Positions 1 through 11,033 of a DNA stretch of 64,000 nucleotides are shown piece after piece. This DNA is from Aureobasidium sp. EXF-3400 (lineage: Eukaryota; Ascomycota; Dothideomycetes; Dothideales; Saccotheciaceae): positions 248,001 through 312,000 of the forward strand of contig SWBL01000008.1 in assembly GCA_024195585.1 (NCBI GenBank), in the 5' to 3' direction. Under the pieces are notes generated by a model, which made no database searches, was not told the DNA's origin, and worked only from the letters and a program-made list of their open reading frames with translations. How positions within the stretch are numbered: the first letter of the stretch is position 1; every line of letters starts with the position of its first letter. The translations under genes and the position numbers were made by a program.

Positions 1-2
1 GC

Positions 3-299
3 GATGAGCCCCGCAAACACTTTGACATTCTGCGACGAAGCACACCGGTAACCGACGAGCAAGGCAAAGGGTTTGTGCTGGTAGAGGCTAGAGTGCAAGC
101 TAAAGATGGAAGTATGGTCGCTAAAGGCGAGCCGTGTACTGATCATGTACTTTCGCTGAGGAGTCTGCGTAATGCTTTGATGGAAACCAAGGGAGAGAAG
201 CATTTGCCCGTTGGACATGGAGAAGAGATTATTGCGGGTAGAATCGAGGGGTTTGAGAAGGTGTGTTCGGCTTGTGAATTGCCTCGCTTCTGGGTGTAG
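3..299 (+). CDS. C-terminal fragment of an unrecognised protein
   Basis: An open frame runs in from the left edge and stops with TAG at 297-299, giving about 98 residues of a protein whose N-terminus lies outside the window. The visible part is mixed alpha/beta in character (segments FVLVEARVQAKDG and HGEEIIAGRIEGFEKV) and ends in a short Cys-containing tail (CSACELPRFWV). I do not recognise the family. The frame is accepted as coding because it is open to the edge and ends 165 bp before the convergent acyltransferase gene; the 74-residue part from the first internal Met would be the only piece seen by a start-to-stop search. No function is proposed. Confidence 0.5.
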   Translation, partial: DEPRKHFDILRRSTPVTDEQGKGFVLVEARVQAKDGSMVAKGEPCTDHVLSLRSLRNALMETKGEKHLPVGHGEEIIAGRIEGFEKVCSACELPRFWV

Positions 300-463
300 A
301 GATGAACATGGAGGGGCATAAATGAGGACGTCGAATGCTCATGAGGAAACACTCCAAGAAGGAGACTGGAACGAAAAATTCACAACACATGACTTCAGAC
401 ACGAGACAAACGAAGCATACGTTATCATGACAAACAATGAACTTGCCGTTTTCCAAACCACAA

Positions 464-3050
464 TCAAAGCTTCGGGGAAGGTCGAATCTCCCTCCTCTTA
501 GCCTTCCACTCCGCATCCCCTTTGACAGGAAGAGCCACCGTAGCAGGTTCAACATCCTTCCACAGGCCCTCACCAACCAACTCTACTAACCCAAAGATCC
601 TCCTCACGACCGTGTTACCATCACGTCTGTTCTTGCCTTCTCGTCTCCCCTTGCTAATACTCTCACAATACTCCCAAAGCTTTCCTTGCGCTGAGATTCG
701 CCCATCTTTTGTCCTTTCAGGCAACCATTCAGCAGTCAAATGGACGGTAGCAGGAACCTTGCCGTCTTTGGATGGTGGTGTGATGGAAATGATTCCACTT
801 TCGGCGAATCTGGTGTATGCGTTTCGCAGGGTTTCGCGGTTGACGGCTTCGAGGTAGGAAATATCGCCTTGGGCATACAAAGTCTTGCCTAGTCTTTGTG
901 CTTGAGTAACGACTGCGTTTAGTGGTAGCGAAGTCTGCTGTGAAGTATTGGACGAAGGAGGTGTAAGCATCAAAAGACTTATAGCGCCCAACCAGCTAGC
1001 TTCTATAAAAGGCCAGATGAGAAAGCAGTAGAAATCGTAGTTTTCGCGACCTGAAAGGCGTTCCGATTCGTCTAGTGAGATTGATTCAATTGTGCTGCCG
1101 TCGTTTTCGGAGCGTTTAACAGAGATGATGTTGTCTGATTCGAGCCCGGTCAATGTGTTGGTGAGATTTTCTGCTAAAGGCGTAGTTGGGAAGATGAATT
1201 CGCCACGGAAGAGCTTATAAGATCAGTATGCTTACTACCGAGGGAATGGATTGACTCACTTGTGAGAGGAAGTATACATAATCATACAAATCATTGTATG
1301 AGATATCCTGGTACTCTGGACCGCCACCCAGCTTCACCTTCGTGTACAATGCAGCGCTGACCAGTGCTTCTGACACGAAGAGATGAATGGTCATGTTGCG
1401 ATAGAAGCTGAGCTGGAATCGATCTGCAGCGTAGTAAGTCTTTTCGGGTAAGTTCTTGTACTCTCCAACCAGGTTTGGCCCTAGCACTTCAAGAGCACGT
1501 TCTACAACGACAGTCGTTGGAAGACCAGAGAAGTGGGCTATGCGACCACCTTGCTTCTTGACTCTTTCCGTCAACCAGTCAACTCGACGTACGAGTTCTG
1601 ATTTGCCAGCTCCACGTCCACGAAGAGTGAGAAGGACGGTCCCCACTAAGGCAGTTGGCATAACGACAGAAACCGCGTTGATGTCTGAGAGGACTTTGTA
1701 GCCAAGGGTGGTTAAAAGGCGACGCTTAAGAGCAACATCCTCCGGAGTTTTGATGCGAGGTGGCAACGTCGTGAGCCTAGATTTCTGTTCATTGATAAAG
1801 TTACGTAGACTCCAAGGCTCATGGAAACGGACATCAACACGGCCAAGCTTAAGAGATAGGACGGATGAGGACGACAGGAAGTTCCCTAGAGATTCTTTGG
1901 GTTTTGGTTGACCCAAAAGCTCTGAAATATAGGAGCTGATCAAGATTAGTATTCAACACTCCAAAAGTATGCAATGATAGTACTAACTCGACTTCAATGA
2001 CCTTGTCATACTGTGTGCTCACGGGACATATCACAGCGTCTTCGACCTGGCCAGACAGCACACTTTCGAGTAGGAAACTCAAGATACCAAACTTGGGCTG
2101 CAAGAGCTTTCCTGTGCGTGAACGGCCGCCCTCTGGGAGGTGTGTAAGTAGTGAACAGCATAGGTGGGTAGATGATACACACCAACAAAGCACTCAAAGT
2201 TGTGACCTTCCTGTAACAGTGTGTCCAGATATGCTTGAACGAGAGTTGTGTACAAAGCGTCATCACCAAAACTACGACGGATCCACATTGCACCTTGGAC
2301 GAGTCAGTATAGGACGAAGGTATTGAAGGAGATTGACGTACCAGCATGCTGCAGGAAGGGACCAACCACAGGGAAGTTGAGATTGTCTCCAGCCACTACT
2401 ATAGGCAAGGCAAGACCAAGACGATAGCAAATGACCTGTAATGAGACATAGTCTACATGTGAGCGATGGCATGGTAGGAAAATGATGGATTGTTTCTTTC
2501 TCTCTGCTTCTTGAGCAACGTTCCGAAGGCGCAAGACCTCCTCGCTAGAAACGTGGATACCCTGGTGATAGGCTCTCGTAAGGAGTTGTGTGGCAAAGTA
2601 GTATGCACCACGGATGAATTTCCTACTATCCATTTTGCAGATCATCTGATCGGTCCAGGAGTCGGCGACTTGGAGCAGCTGAGCCTCCATTTCTTGACGT
2701 CGTTCCTCAACCTTGTGAGTTGGGAGAGTACCCTCAGCGACCTCAACATCAAGCCTCTTGTGTGCCAACTCTGAGATCCTAGATTGTAGTCGGGGATTCT
2801 TCAAGACCAAAGCTTTGATGTGATCGCTGAAGCCATTGTAGAAGATGTTTCGACCGATGAAATCATTGTAGGAGCGCCAACCAGTGCCAGTGAGATGTTC
2901 GCTAACTTCTCGCAGAAAGTCCAAGGGGGCTGAGCGAAAACGAGCATATGAAGTTAGGAGAGGCGTCTCTTGGTCCTGAATGACGCCTGGTGGATGTAGT
3001 GTTAGGCGATCACCCAATATGGATAGATCGGGAGCGTTGTTGTCACCCAT
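464..3050 (-). CDS. PlsB-type glycerol-3-phosphate / dihydroxyacetone-phosphate acyltransferase
   Basis: Five exons are read on the minus strand: 3050-2342, 2293-2183, 2132-1988, 1935-1260 and 1213-464, with four introns of 46-52 nt. They join in frame to 796 residues. The acyltransferase core is clear. Motif I HRSHVD (His195, Asp200) is followed by the conserved NFP segment and, across the 2133-2182 intron, by EGGRSRTGK, which binds the phosphate of the acceptor. Enzymes of this family transfer an acyl group from acyl-CoA to the sn-1 position of glycerol-3-phosphate or DHAP, the first step of glycerolipid or ether-lipid synthesis, at mitochondria or peroxisomes. It is unlike the yeast GPT2/SCT1 PlsC-type enzymes. 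I cannot tell substrate preference or organelle from sequence. The gene is divergent from ALG2. Confidence 0.9.
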
Positions 3051-3262
3051 TTTGGTCAGTAATTCTTCATGCTATTAACAAATTCCACGAGCAGAAGTCG
3101 CGACGGTGTTTATGCAGGAGCATGCTGGGTGGGCGGGCCGAGGCATAGGAAGGTTTACCCCAGACTGGGATGCCAAGAAAGGAAGGCATGGCGGGGTCGA
3201 TCAGATGGCGACAAGCTTCAGGGTGCGTCAGGGACGATGAGCTGTCTGTTTCCCGACCAGCA
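3051..3262. promoter_or_regulatory. Shared divergent promoter region of the acyltransferase and ALG2
   Basis: The 212 bp between the two start codons must hold both promoters or overlapping 5' leaders. No TATA box is evident. An upstream in-frame ATG at 3170 would add 31 residues to ALG2, but the added residues do not resemble the family and the ATG at 3263 sits directly before the conserved N-terminus. Confidence 0.5.
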
Positions 3263-4816
3263 ATGGCGCAAAAGAAGAGCATCGTCTTCTTCCATCCAGA
3301 CCTGGGCATTGGAGGTGCTGAGAGGCTGGTCATCGATGCCGCTGTCGGTCTCCAAGCGCGTGGCCACAAGGTCACCATCTTCACGTCGCATTGTGATCCG
3401 GGTCATTGCTTCGAGGAAGCTCGTGATGGTAAGTAGTCGTCTACACAGCTGTACACGTTTGCTGAGAGACTAGGCTGAACAAAACAAGGAACCCTCGACG
3501 TACGAGTTCGCGGTAACTCGCTTGTCCCCTCGACCATCTTCGGCCGCTTCGCCATTCTTTGTGCCATCCTAAGACAGCTGCACCTCGTCTGCATCGTCGC
3601 ATTATGGAACTACGAGCTCGACCATCTCAAACCTACCCACTTCTTCATCGATCAACTTAGTGCCGCAGTCCCTCTCCTCCGCTTCCTGTATACCGATGTT
3701 GGCATTCTATTCTACTGCCACTTCCCGGATCAATTGCTGGCGCAAAAAGGAGAAGGGGCCATAGCCGTCTTGAAAAAGGCATACAGAGTGCCTTTCAATG
3801 CCATTGAAGGCTGGAGTACTGCTTCTAGTCATGGAATTGTCGTCAACAGCAAATTCACTGGAGGCGTCGTGAAGCGTGTCTTCCCTCAACTATCAAGTAG
3901 AGACTTGAAGGTTGTCTATCCTTGTGTCGATACTTCGTCTGCAACTCAGATGCAGAGAAACACTATGTGGCCAGGCCGCAAGCTTGTCTTGAGTATCAAT
4001 CGCTTTGAGAAGAAAAAGGATGTTGCTCTTGCTGTCAAGGCTTTTGCTATGCAGCATGATTCTATCCGCAAGTCCGCTTTGCTCGTTATTGCTGGCGGCT
4101 ATGATAACCGAGTTCCTGAGAACGTCAATACTCACAAGGAATTACAAGAATTGGCCGATTCTTTCAAACTCACCCACGAGACTCACAAATCGCTCCCTGA
4201 TCCTTCAATCATTTCTTCCAAGACATCGGTCCTCTTCCTTCTCTCTGTCCCAAACTCGCTAAAGCAGTCTCTTCTTGCGTCTGCTGATTTACTCGTCTAC
4301 ACTCCCCAAAACGAACATTTCGGTATTGTGCCTCTTGAGGCTATGCTCGCTGAGGTACCCGTGCTGGCTGCCAATGAAGGTGGCCCTCTTGAAACCGTCG
4401 TCGAAGGAGAAACTGGCTGGCTACGCGACATCCGCAAGCCTGAAGAATGGTCGCTCGTCATGACACGCGTTCTCTCGTCTCCAAAACCTGCCGAGTTGCG
4501 CAAGATGGGCGAGAATGGCCGCGAGCGCGTTCAAGCTGAGTTCTCCAAGGAGCAAATGGCTCTCCGTCTTGATCAATCACTGGACCAAGTTTCGAATCCG
4601 CCAAAGAGGCCTTCGACTATACCCGATTGGCTATGGATGACTATCATTGTTGCTGTGGGTGGTGTTGCCTTGGCTCTTGGTGCTACATGGCTATTGTTCC
4701 TAGGGCTGAACTTGGTCACGGATAAGCAGGAAGGATTACGGCAGTACAGCGCTGGCGAAACCGTCACTGAGAAAATCATTGCTACCGCCACACAAATCGT
4801 GAAGAACGAATTGTAG
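3263..4816 (+). CDS. ALG2: ALG2 mannosyltransferase (GDP-Man:Man1GlcNAc2-PP-dolichol alpha-1,3/1,6-mannosyltransferase)
   Basis: Two exons, 3263-3428 and 3489-4816, flank a 60-nt intron and encode 497 residues, close to the roughly 500 of yeast Alg2. The enzyme adds the second and third mannoses to the dolichol-linked N-glycan precursor on the cytosolic face of the ER. The N-terminus has the GT-B glycine loop ([15 protein letters not shown], about residues 11-25). The GT4 EX7E motif is Glu331-Glu339 within [13 protein letters not shown] long hydrophobic segment near the C-terminus (about residues 435-462) fits the membrane anchor of the family, and the protein ends KNEL. The start at 3263 is chosen because homology begins there. 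The 3' neighbour is 570 bp away on the same strand. Confidence 0.95.
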
Positions 4817-5387
4817 ACAGCTTTTGTTTAGAGCTATCTAGATGAAAACGAATATAAGGATTTGCAAAACATTTCCTTGTGGTTCCATGTACTAAACCTG
4901 TCCATGTCTTCATTTTGTCGATCAAGCAAGATGTGTCGAGTTCATTCCAGTTCGCACTTGCTTTTGTGCTCTTGAAGGTGTGGATCGTCACTTGTTTATC
5001 CAGCGGCTCGGCACGGACAACCTTATCATCACCCAACAACCAACCACTCATCGTTTCACTTCCGCAACACACGCGACAATCCAGTGCCAGAAACACTCGA
5101 CCCTTCGAAGCATATCAAGCAAGTCGCATGGTCTGTCAGGCCACGAATGATGGTCTTCTCGACGTTCTCGATGCTCTCGGGTCTTGATCTCGGATGTCCG
5201 AGCGCCGGAGAGGAGCAACCTCATGTCCGGCCGGAAAGCAAGATCGATGACCACACTTTGCAGGACTGCAATTAGATTGCACTGGCGTATATAAGAGCGA
5301 CGCATGTAGGTTTTCTGTTGTGAAACAACATCAATTCGGTCTTTTCAATCACCTCGTTCTTGCCTGACTTGCATAGCAAGTAAGCAC
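4817..5387. other. Intergenic region, 571 bp
   Basis: This holds the 3' UTR of ALG2 and the promoter of the next gene. A TATA-like element lies at 5288-5295. I see no coding region or repeat. Confidence 0.5.
5288..5295 (+). promoter_or_regulatory. TATA-like box upstream of the 5388 gene
   Basis: TATATAAG lies about 93 bp upstream of the first ATG (5388) and 234 bp upstream of the second candidate ATG (5529). It is the clearest TATA box in this part of the window. The spacing suits initiation shortly before 5388. Confidence 0.45.
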
Positions 5388-5969
5388 ATGAGCTTTACAT
5401 TTACACTACATCGATCTACCGTTTCACGAACACTTTTTCCTCAATTGTCCAGATACTCAAAGAGTACCTTTGTTCTTGAAAACATCAGGACTTCACTCAG
5501 ACTTGGATCTTCGAAATCTTTCTCGACAATGTCTCTTCCAAACCCTGTCCCTATCGCTCTCTGGGGCAAGAGCCAAATGATGGCCTCCAATTTTTCAGAC
5601 GCTCTCAAACCACTCGGCTATGAGGTGGTTCACACCTGTAACGACATCTCATCCGCAAAATCCACGTTGCCTTCTCTGCTCACCTCCTCCACCGGCCCTG
5701 TGGCGGTTGTCATCGGCAAAGGCTTCTACGAATCCGAAATGCAGGAGATAATCCAACACTGCAAGGGCGAAGCAGCTTCTGCAAAGACGGTCTGGTTACT
5801 CCCTGATGACGATAAGTTTACGGCGTTTATGAAGGTCAAGGCAGTGGCGTCGGCGGGGACCATGTTGCCCGGTATGATTGCTGAGAGGGCTGCGGAGGCA
5901 TTGAAGGAGAATGGTGTTGTGGCGGGTGGGAGTCTTGAGAGTGTTAAGAGTGGTGTGCATGGATTCTAA
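5388..5969 (+). CDS. Small hypothetical protein, possible mitochondrial leader
   Basis: A single-exon frame encodes 193 residues. The first 47 are rich in Ser, Thr, Arg and Leu with almost no acidic residues, as in a mitochondrial presequence. Residue 48 is a second Met in a good fungal context (5529, CGACAATGTCT) and starts the compact part (MSLPNPVPIALWGKSQMM). The core has alternating hydrophobic strands and helices (VAVVIGKGFYESEM, KTVWLLPDDD) that hint at a Rossmann-like fold. No nucleotide-binding motif is complete and I do not recognise the family. Two starts could give mitochondrial (193 aa) and cytosolic (146 aa) forms. The gene converges with SSU72, 227 bp away. Confidence 0.65.
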   Translation: MSFTFTLHRSTVSRTLFPQLSRYSKSTFVLENIRTSLRLGSSKSFSTMSLPNPVPIALWGKSQMMASNFSDALKPLGYEVVHTCNDISSAKSTLPSLLTSSTGPVAVVIGKGFYESEMQEIIQHCKGEAASAKTVWLLPDDDKFTAFMKVKAVASAGTMLPGMIAERAAEALKENGVVAGGSLESVKSGVHGF

Positions 5970-6196
5970 GGAAGGATTCGAATTTTGGGGAGTGACACGT
6001 TTAGTGGCCATCAAAATGCAGGATTGCTTCTCAACCGCGAGACTTGATATATATATGCCAATAAGGGAAGTCGTGTTGTATCGTATATCTTGTGATTTGA
6101 GCGCTTGATTATCTTCGGTGATTGTTGGGTATAAAACTATTCTAGCAAGCGGCATTGGATTCGTGGTATGGAGGTCATATGCTGTGTATGGACCAT

Positions 6197-7341
6197 CTAG
6201 AACCATGCCAAAGTCCACAAAGCAGGAAGATGTGGCCACCTCTCTTGCCACTCTCCCAGAATGATGGGCACTCTAGCATCAAAGCCATCTCTCGAGCCTC
6301 CGGTAGCATTGTCAAACCCCTCAGTGCTGCCTGTCTTTTCAGCATGAATCATTCTTTCGTCCTGAGCAGCAGCATTCAACTCATCGGCGAGCTCGAGGAT
6401 GGCTCTTCCTCCTACCAATGCTTCTTCGTGGTTATCCTTAATATCAACGTTGAAGACATGGACAGGACGATTGAGTGGGCTTCCTCTTGACAGCAAGTCA
6501 TCGACGACGGCTTCCCAGCAACGATCTTCACATGTTATGACGATATCCACCGTTCCCGATTCCGTTCCTTGGGCACCCATGTCATTCGTATAGACAGGGT
6601 CGCCTGGAATAGGTGCGTTGGCATATCTCTTGCCCACACGCGGATATCCGATTTTCCAATCTTGCCAACGCTCAGGGCCCCATTTGATGTTTCTGTTGCG
6701 ATCGAGCATAGGCAAAATACCATTCGCGCGGTAGAGACGGGCGTCCTTGCTTTCAAGTTCGCGGTACATGCTGTCGTAAGAAGTGTTGTTAAAGTTGTAA
6801 ATGTTGGGTTGAGTGATGGAAGGACCAGGCAAGCGGACTAGCGAGCCAGTGCCAAAAGAGATGGTGGGGTATTTCTGGGCGCTGCCGGCGAGGCGCAAGT
6901 GGGCTTCCATGGATCTGAATCACCGTATTAGTACGGTGGTTGGTGCAAGGGGAGCAGTGGCATGACGGCAGCGAGGCAGGAGAGATGATGGACAAGCTGA
7001 GGCTTTGTATTTCGGCGAGTATATACGTTTATGCAGGAAGAGAGGCAGAAGCAGAGCAAGCAACGTAATGGATCGTGTTGCAAAGGACAAGGATAGACAG
7101 AGACACGGTTTACGGCATCACGCGGCGAAACATACCTGTTGTTGTTACTGGCGCATACTGTGCAGTAGCGCAGCTTGAAGCTATCTTCGGCCTTAGCCTG
7201 TTGTGCTGCACCCTGGTCACTCCCGCCATCCAAGCTTTGGACAGATGAATCAGGCTGGGCCTCCGCTGGTGGAGGAGGTGGAGGTGGTGGTGGGGGAGCA
7301 GATTGTGCAGGCGCCGGTCGCCTCCGAGGGTCGGCAGACAT
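6197..7341 (-). CDS. SSU72: RNA polymerase II CTD Ser5/Ser7 phosphatase Ssu72
   Basis: Two exons, 7341-7136 and 6914-6197, are joined by a 221-nt intron and encode 307 residues. The CX5RS active-site loop CASNNNRS sits at about residues 63-70. The intron falls inside the codon of the catalytic Arg, so the motif is only visible after splicing. The C-terminus ([15 protein letters not shown], then a conserved [10 protein letters not shown] end) matches the family. Ssu72 removes phosphate from the CTD of RNA polymerase II and acts with the cleavage/polyadenylation factor in 3'-end formation. The protein is about 100 residues longer than yeast Ssu72 because of an N-terminal tail with a run of ten prolines (about residues 16-25) and a loop near the C-terminus. 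Confidence 0.93.
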
Positions 7342-8264
7342 GACTGTGTATGTGGTTTACAGAAGGCAAGAGGATGGACGTCTGCCAGATAGGCGTAGGT
7401 CAGGCAGGCAGGCTTGGAGTTGTAGTTTGGACGCGAGCGCAGACTTTTCGGGAAGGTCGAATGGATGTCGCGAAGGCAAATAGAGTGCTATTGGGCGTTA
7501 GTACGAGATGGTCTCGATTGTGGAGACGCGTGATTGGTATAGAGTGAGCGAGGGATTGTTTCAGATGTTTGCGTATAAGGTAATAAGTTGTCTCCTCAGT
7601 CTCCGAAGAGATAGGACAGCTCCAATAAGTTTAATCTCATCAGGTGATGCTACTTGTGCTTGTAGAGGGAGGCGTGCTTGTGATGGAAACTTACCAGAGG
7701 CAGACACCGGAAATAGGTAGGTAGGCAGGTAGCACGCGGCTCGTATGTGATGAACAGTCGAACAAGACGCGATTGTGTGATGGGATTGGAGGGAAAGAGC
7801 GTTTTGTTGGCACGGAACGAGGGAAGTCGCACAAGAGCGCTTTCCGATCACCGGCCGAGCTTCACGCTTTCCCGAATAGGCAGGTTATCTCTTCGTTTCG
7901 CCAGATCCGTCCATCAACCTTTTTTTCTGTCTCCGGCCGCAACGTCAAAGATTGCCAGCAAAAACACCCATGACTACGAAACTGTCTCTGTGACATGGCT
8001 CTTCTATCTCCGACATCGGTCATATACAACCACCATGTTGCCCTTCTGCCTGAGTAGACGGCTCGAAAGCTGACGACAACCCCCGTTTACCTTCTACTTC
8101 TGTACAAGTGCTGATCGCTGCCTACTGAGAGAATATGACAATAACTTGTACCTACCGCGAAAACCCTGACTCGAATATATTCTCGTTTCTATAAAGCCAG
8201 CTTGGCACCTTCTTCTGTTCTTTGATATACCTTTTCACTCCCAAGCTCACCCGTCAAGATCGTC
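7342..8264. other. Intergenic region between SSU72 and the hydrolase, 923 bp
   Basis: This is a divergent promoter region. A short TAGG-type run lies near 7717-7732 (TAGGTAGGTAGGCAGGTAG type) and a TATAAA-like element near 8191. Open frames here are short, lack family resemblance and overlap on both strands. I see no further gene. Confidence 0.5.
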
Positions 8265-9287
8265 ATGAGTTCAGCTGCCGGTGCCGGTAGCCGGACGCCT
8301 GAAACTTTGCCTGCACCTTCAAAGACTGAGAAAGTCGCGTTCAAGGTCCCAGGAACTGACATTGAAGCTCAGACATGGTATGCGCTGTATGGAAACTTGT
8401 CTGAGCATGTTACTCCTCTGATCTGTCTGCATGGTGGGCCTGGCATGGCTCACAACTACATCCTCCCTTGTGCTCATCTATCCTCGGCACCTTTCTCACG
8501 GCCGGTAGTTCTTTATGATCAGATTGGTTGCGGGAACTCAACGCATTTGCGTGAAAAGAAAGGAGACACCGACTTCTGGACTTCTGACCTCTTCATCGCC
8601 GAGTTGGAGAACCTTTTATCCTACCTTGGTATCAAGAAATTCGACCTCTTTGGACAGAGTTGGGGTGGTATGCTTGGAGCATTGTATGCCACAAAACGCC
8701 CGACTGGCTTGTACCGTCTTATCGTCGCCAATTCTCCAGCCAGCTTGAATACTTGGGTCGAAGTCGCGGACAATCTACGAAAGGAGCTGCCTAAGGACAT
8801 CCAGGAGACTTTGACGCGCTGCGAAGAGCAAGGCACAACTGACACGGAAGAGTATGAGACTGCCATGATGAGTTTCTATGAGAGACACGTTTGCCGTGTC
8901 GTACCTTTCCCTGACGAGCTCGTGCAAACCTTGGATCAAGTCAAGGATGATGATACTGTATACATGACAATGTGAGTCTATCGGTCTTTCTTCTTAAAGC
9001 AAAACATTTTGCTTACGTTACTCAGGAACGGACCTTCGGAATTCAACGTTATCGGTTCACTCAAAGGCTGGGATATAACCCCTGAACTTCACAAGATCAA
9101 CGTTCCGACATTATTGATCAACGGCAACTACGATGAAGCTCAAGACATTACCATGGAGCCATATTTCCGCGAAATCCCTGGCAAGGTCAAATGGGTCCGA
9201 TTCCCTGAGAGCAGTCATTGTCCTCATCTGGAAGAGACAGGTGCCTTTGTTGAGGCTGTCGGCAATTTTTTGACTTCTGAATCATGA
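8265..9287 (+). CDS. Alpha/beta hydrolase of the proline iminopeptidase family
   Basis: Exons 8265-8971 and 9026-9287 (54-nt intron) encode 322 residues, typical for the S33 peptidase family. The oxyanion-hole motif HGGPG lies at about residues 55-59. The nucleophile elbow GQSWGG (Ser about 132) follows DLF. After the intron come the acid loop (NGNYDEA) and the catalytic His region (ESSHCPHLEE). Family members release N-terminal proline or hydrolyse related amides; several fungal ones are secondary-metabolism hydrolases. No signal peptide is seen, so a cytosolic enzyme is likely. No biosynthetic partners lie nearby, and the gap of 1.7 kb downstream is empty. The substrate is not deducible. 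Confidence 0.88.
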
Positions 9288-11033
9288 TTTAATGATCTCG
9301 TTCGATTCTAGGTTTTCTTTTCCTTTTGAGCTCCCTATTCCATCCTTTGTTGGTCACAGCCTCCGTAATATACCCCTGTTTCACTTCTTTCATGAACTAT
9401 TTCATGCTTTACTGCTGCAGCTCTGTCCTTACGTGCCATGCAGCAGAAGTCAACAGTCTACGACGCACGGCCCTCGGAGCTACATTACAGGTTTTAGAGA
9501 GTTTCTGCGTGTCAGCAGAAAACATGTTTCCTTCCTGCACCGCACGGTATAGTATTAGAATATGTCGATGATGTCAGCAAGACGAGAGCAATCGTTTGGA
9601 ATGGACGCACGAAAGCCTTGCACATACGCGAATAGGTCCATGACCACGAATAGAAGATGTTCCACTATGACGTTCTCTCAACATGATTACATTCTTGCGG
9701 CTGAGTATTGCTTCAAAGACATCTGCTATGAAGCGCGTCCAGCCACTCTGCTTCGCTGACCTCACATCTATTCTTCCCGCCTCATCACGACTTAAAAGCC
9801 AGCTTATCTGTGCGAGTACTTATGATCAAGCTCCATCAAAACTCCAGATGGTGTTCTAGAAATTTTCTGATCTTGACAGCTTTTGTGATCAAAGACGCCA
9901 TTTGCTTCTCTAGGGGTGTTGCCTCTCTGTTCCACACAATGCTCGTCAAGAATCCTCACCACGTCCGTATGATGTCTCAGGATCCTTGGCAGGTGTCGTT
10001 GGTCTCGCTTCGAGAACGGAGAGGGAGACCCTTTCCAAGAGAATTTCTGTGGGGTTTCTTCCCAGCACAGGATCAAACGTAGCTCGAAGATCTTGGCCTT
10101 TGTTAGCGTGAGAGAAGCTTAGAAGAAGAGAACTTGAGCGACTTCAATATACGCAAGGAAGAAATTTGTCAAGACTTTGGTGGATGAACATAACCCTCTT
10201 CCTAAGAGAATCGTTGAAAGTAGCACTCTTGGCAACCTTCTTGTTCTTTTCGCTCATTATGACCTTACGTATGTTCATCGTACCATGCTCTAACACCCAG
10301 TTTCTATATGTGTTTTTCAAGACGGTCGTCACTTGTTGGTGATGTTGTACTTAATGGCATGAACATCTTGAAGAAAGAAACCGCGATCTTGTGCAGATCC
10401 CCGGCTCTTTGTAGCTCCGAGCACTCCCACTCGATCTATGTTTCCAGGCATTCACGCACATGGTCAAGATTATGATATCGATGGTCACGCTCACAGATGA
10501 CGAGTCGTCGTTCAACTCTAGGCATGCACCGGGAACAAAGAATGCCGGGGCATCCTATCCGGTTATCGTCGGCATTGCGCGGCTTTCAGCGGTTAGAAGC
10601 GGTGACACAACAAGCAAAACAAATGGGTCGTGCGTGGGTATCTCGTTTTGTTCTTTGAGCAGAGCCAAAGGTAAGATTGGCCATAGTGATCAGTCTAATA
10701 AGCCAGTAAGAAAACATTGGAAGGCAATGGTCGCATGAGCACGAGTGGAAGGCATTCAAAAATGTTTTGTTGTTATATGACTTTTTTGAAGTTCTATTTT
10801 GAGAGTATGCTTTGCAGGGGTATTGGTATCGCTAAAGGAACTGCCCTTGAGGGCAAAAAGAAGCATCTATACTTGTAGAACAGAAAGGAAACTCATGTCC
10901 ATCTGAGGAGTCGAACGCCGGTCCATCGCTAATAACGCCTCGGAAATGCTTGTTGTAAAGACGGAACGCCAGGAAATTTGCCAATATCGTAATCATCATC
11001 GAAGGTAGAGAGAGGTGGAAAGGATGAAAAGGC
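9288..11033. other. Gene-free stretch of 1.75 kb
   Basis: Several frames of 60-92 codons occur on both strands, for example 9810-10082 plus and 10460-10738 plus. They have no recognisable motif and no splice-consistent extension. The part nearest 11033 is the 3' UTR side of proline dehydrogenase. I see no tRNA, transposon or repeat. Confidence 0.45.

Noticed and set aside
7175..7483. Plus-strand glycine-rich frame near 7175-7483
   Set aside because: The glycine run is the complement of the polyproline tract of SSU72.
9288..11033. Possible genes or tRNA in the 1.75-kb gap before PUT1
   Set aside because: No tRNA-like A and B box pair with a cloverleaf and no spliced coding signal could be found by eye.
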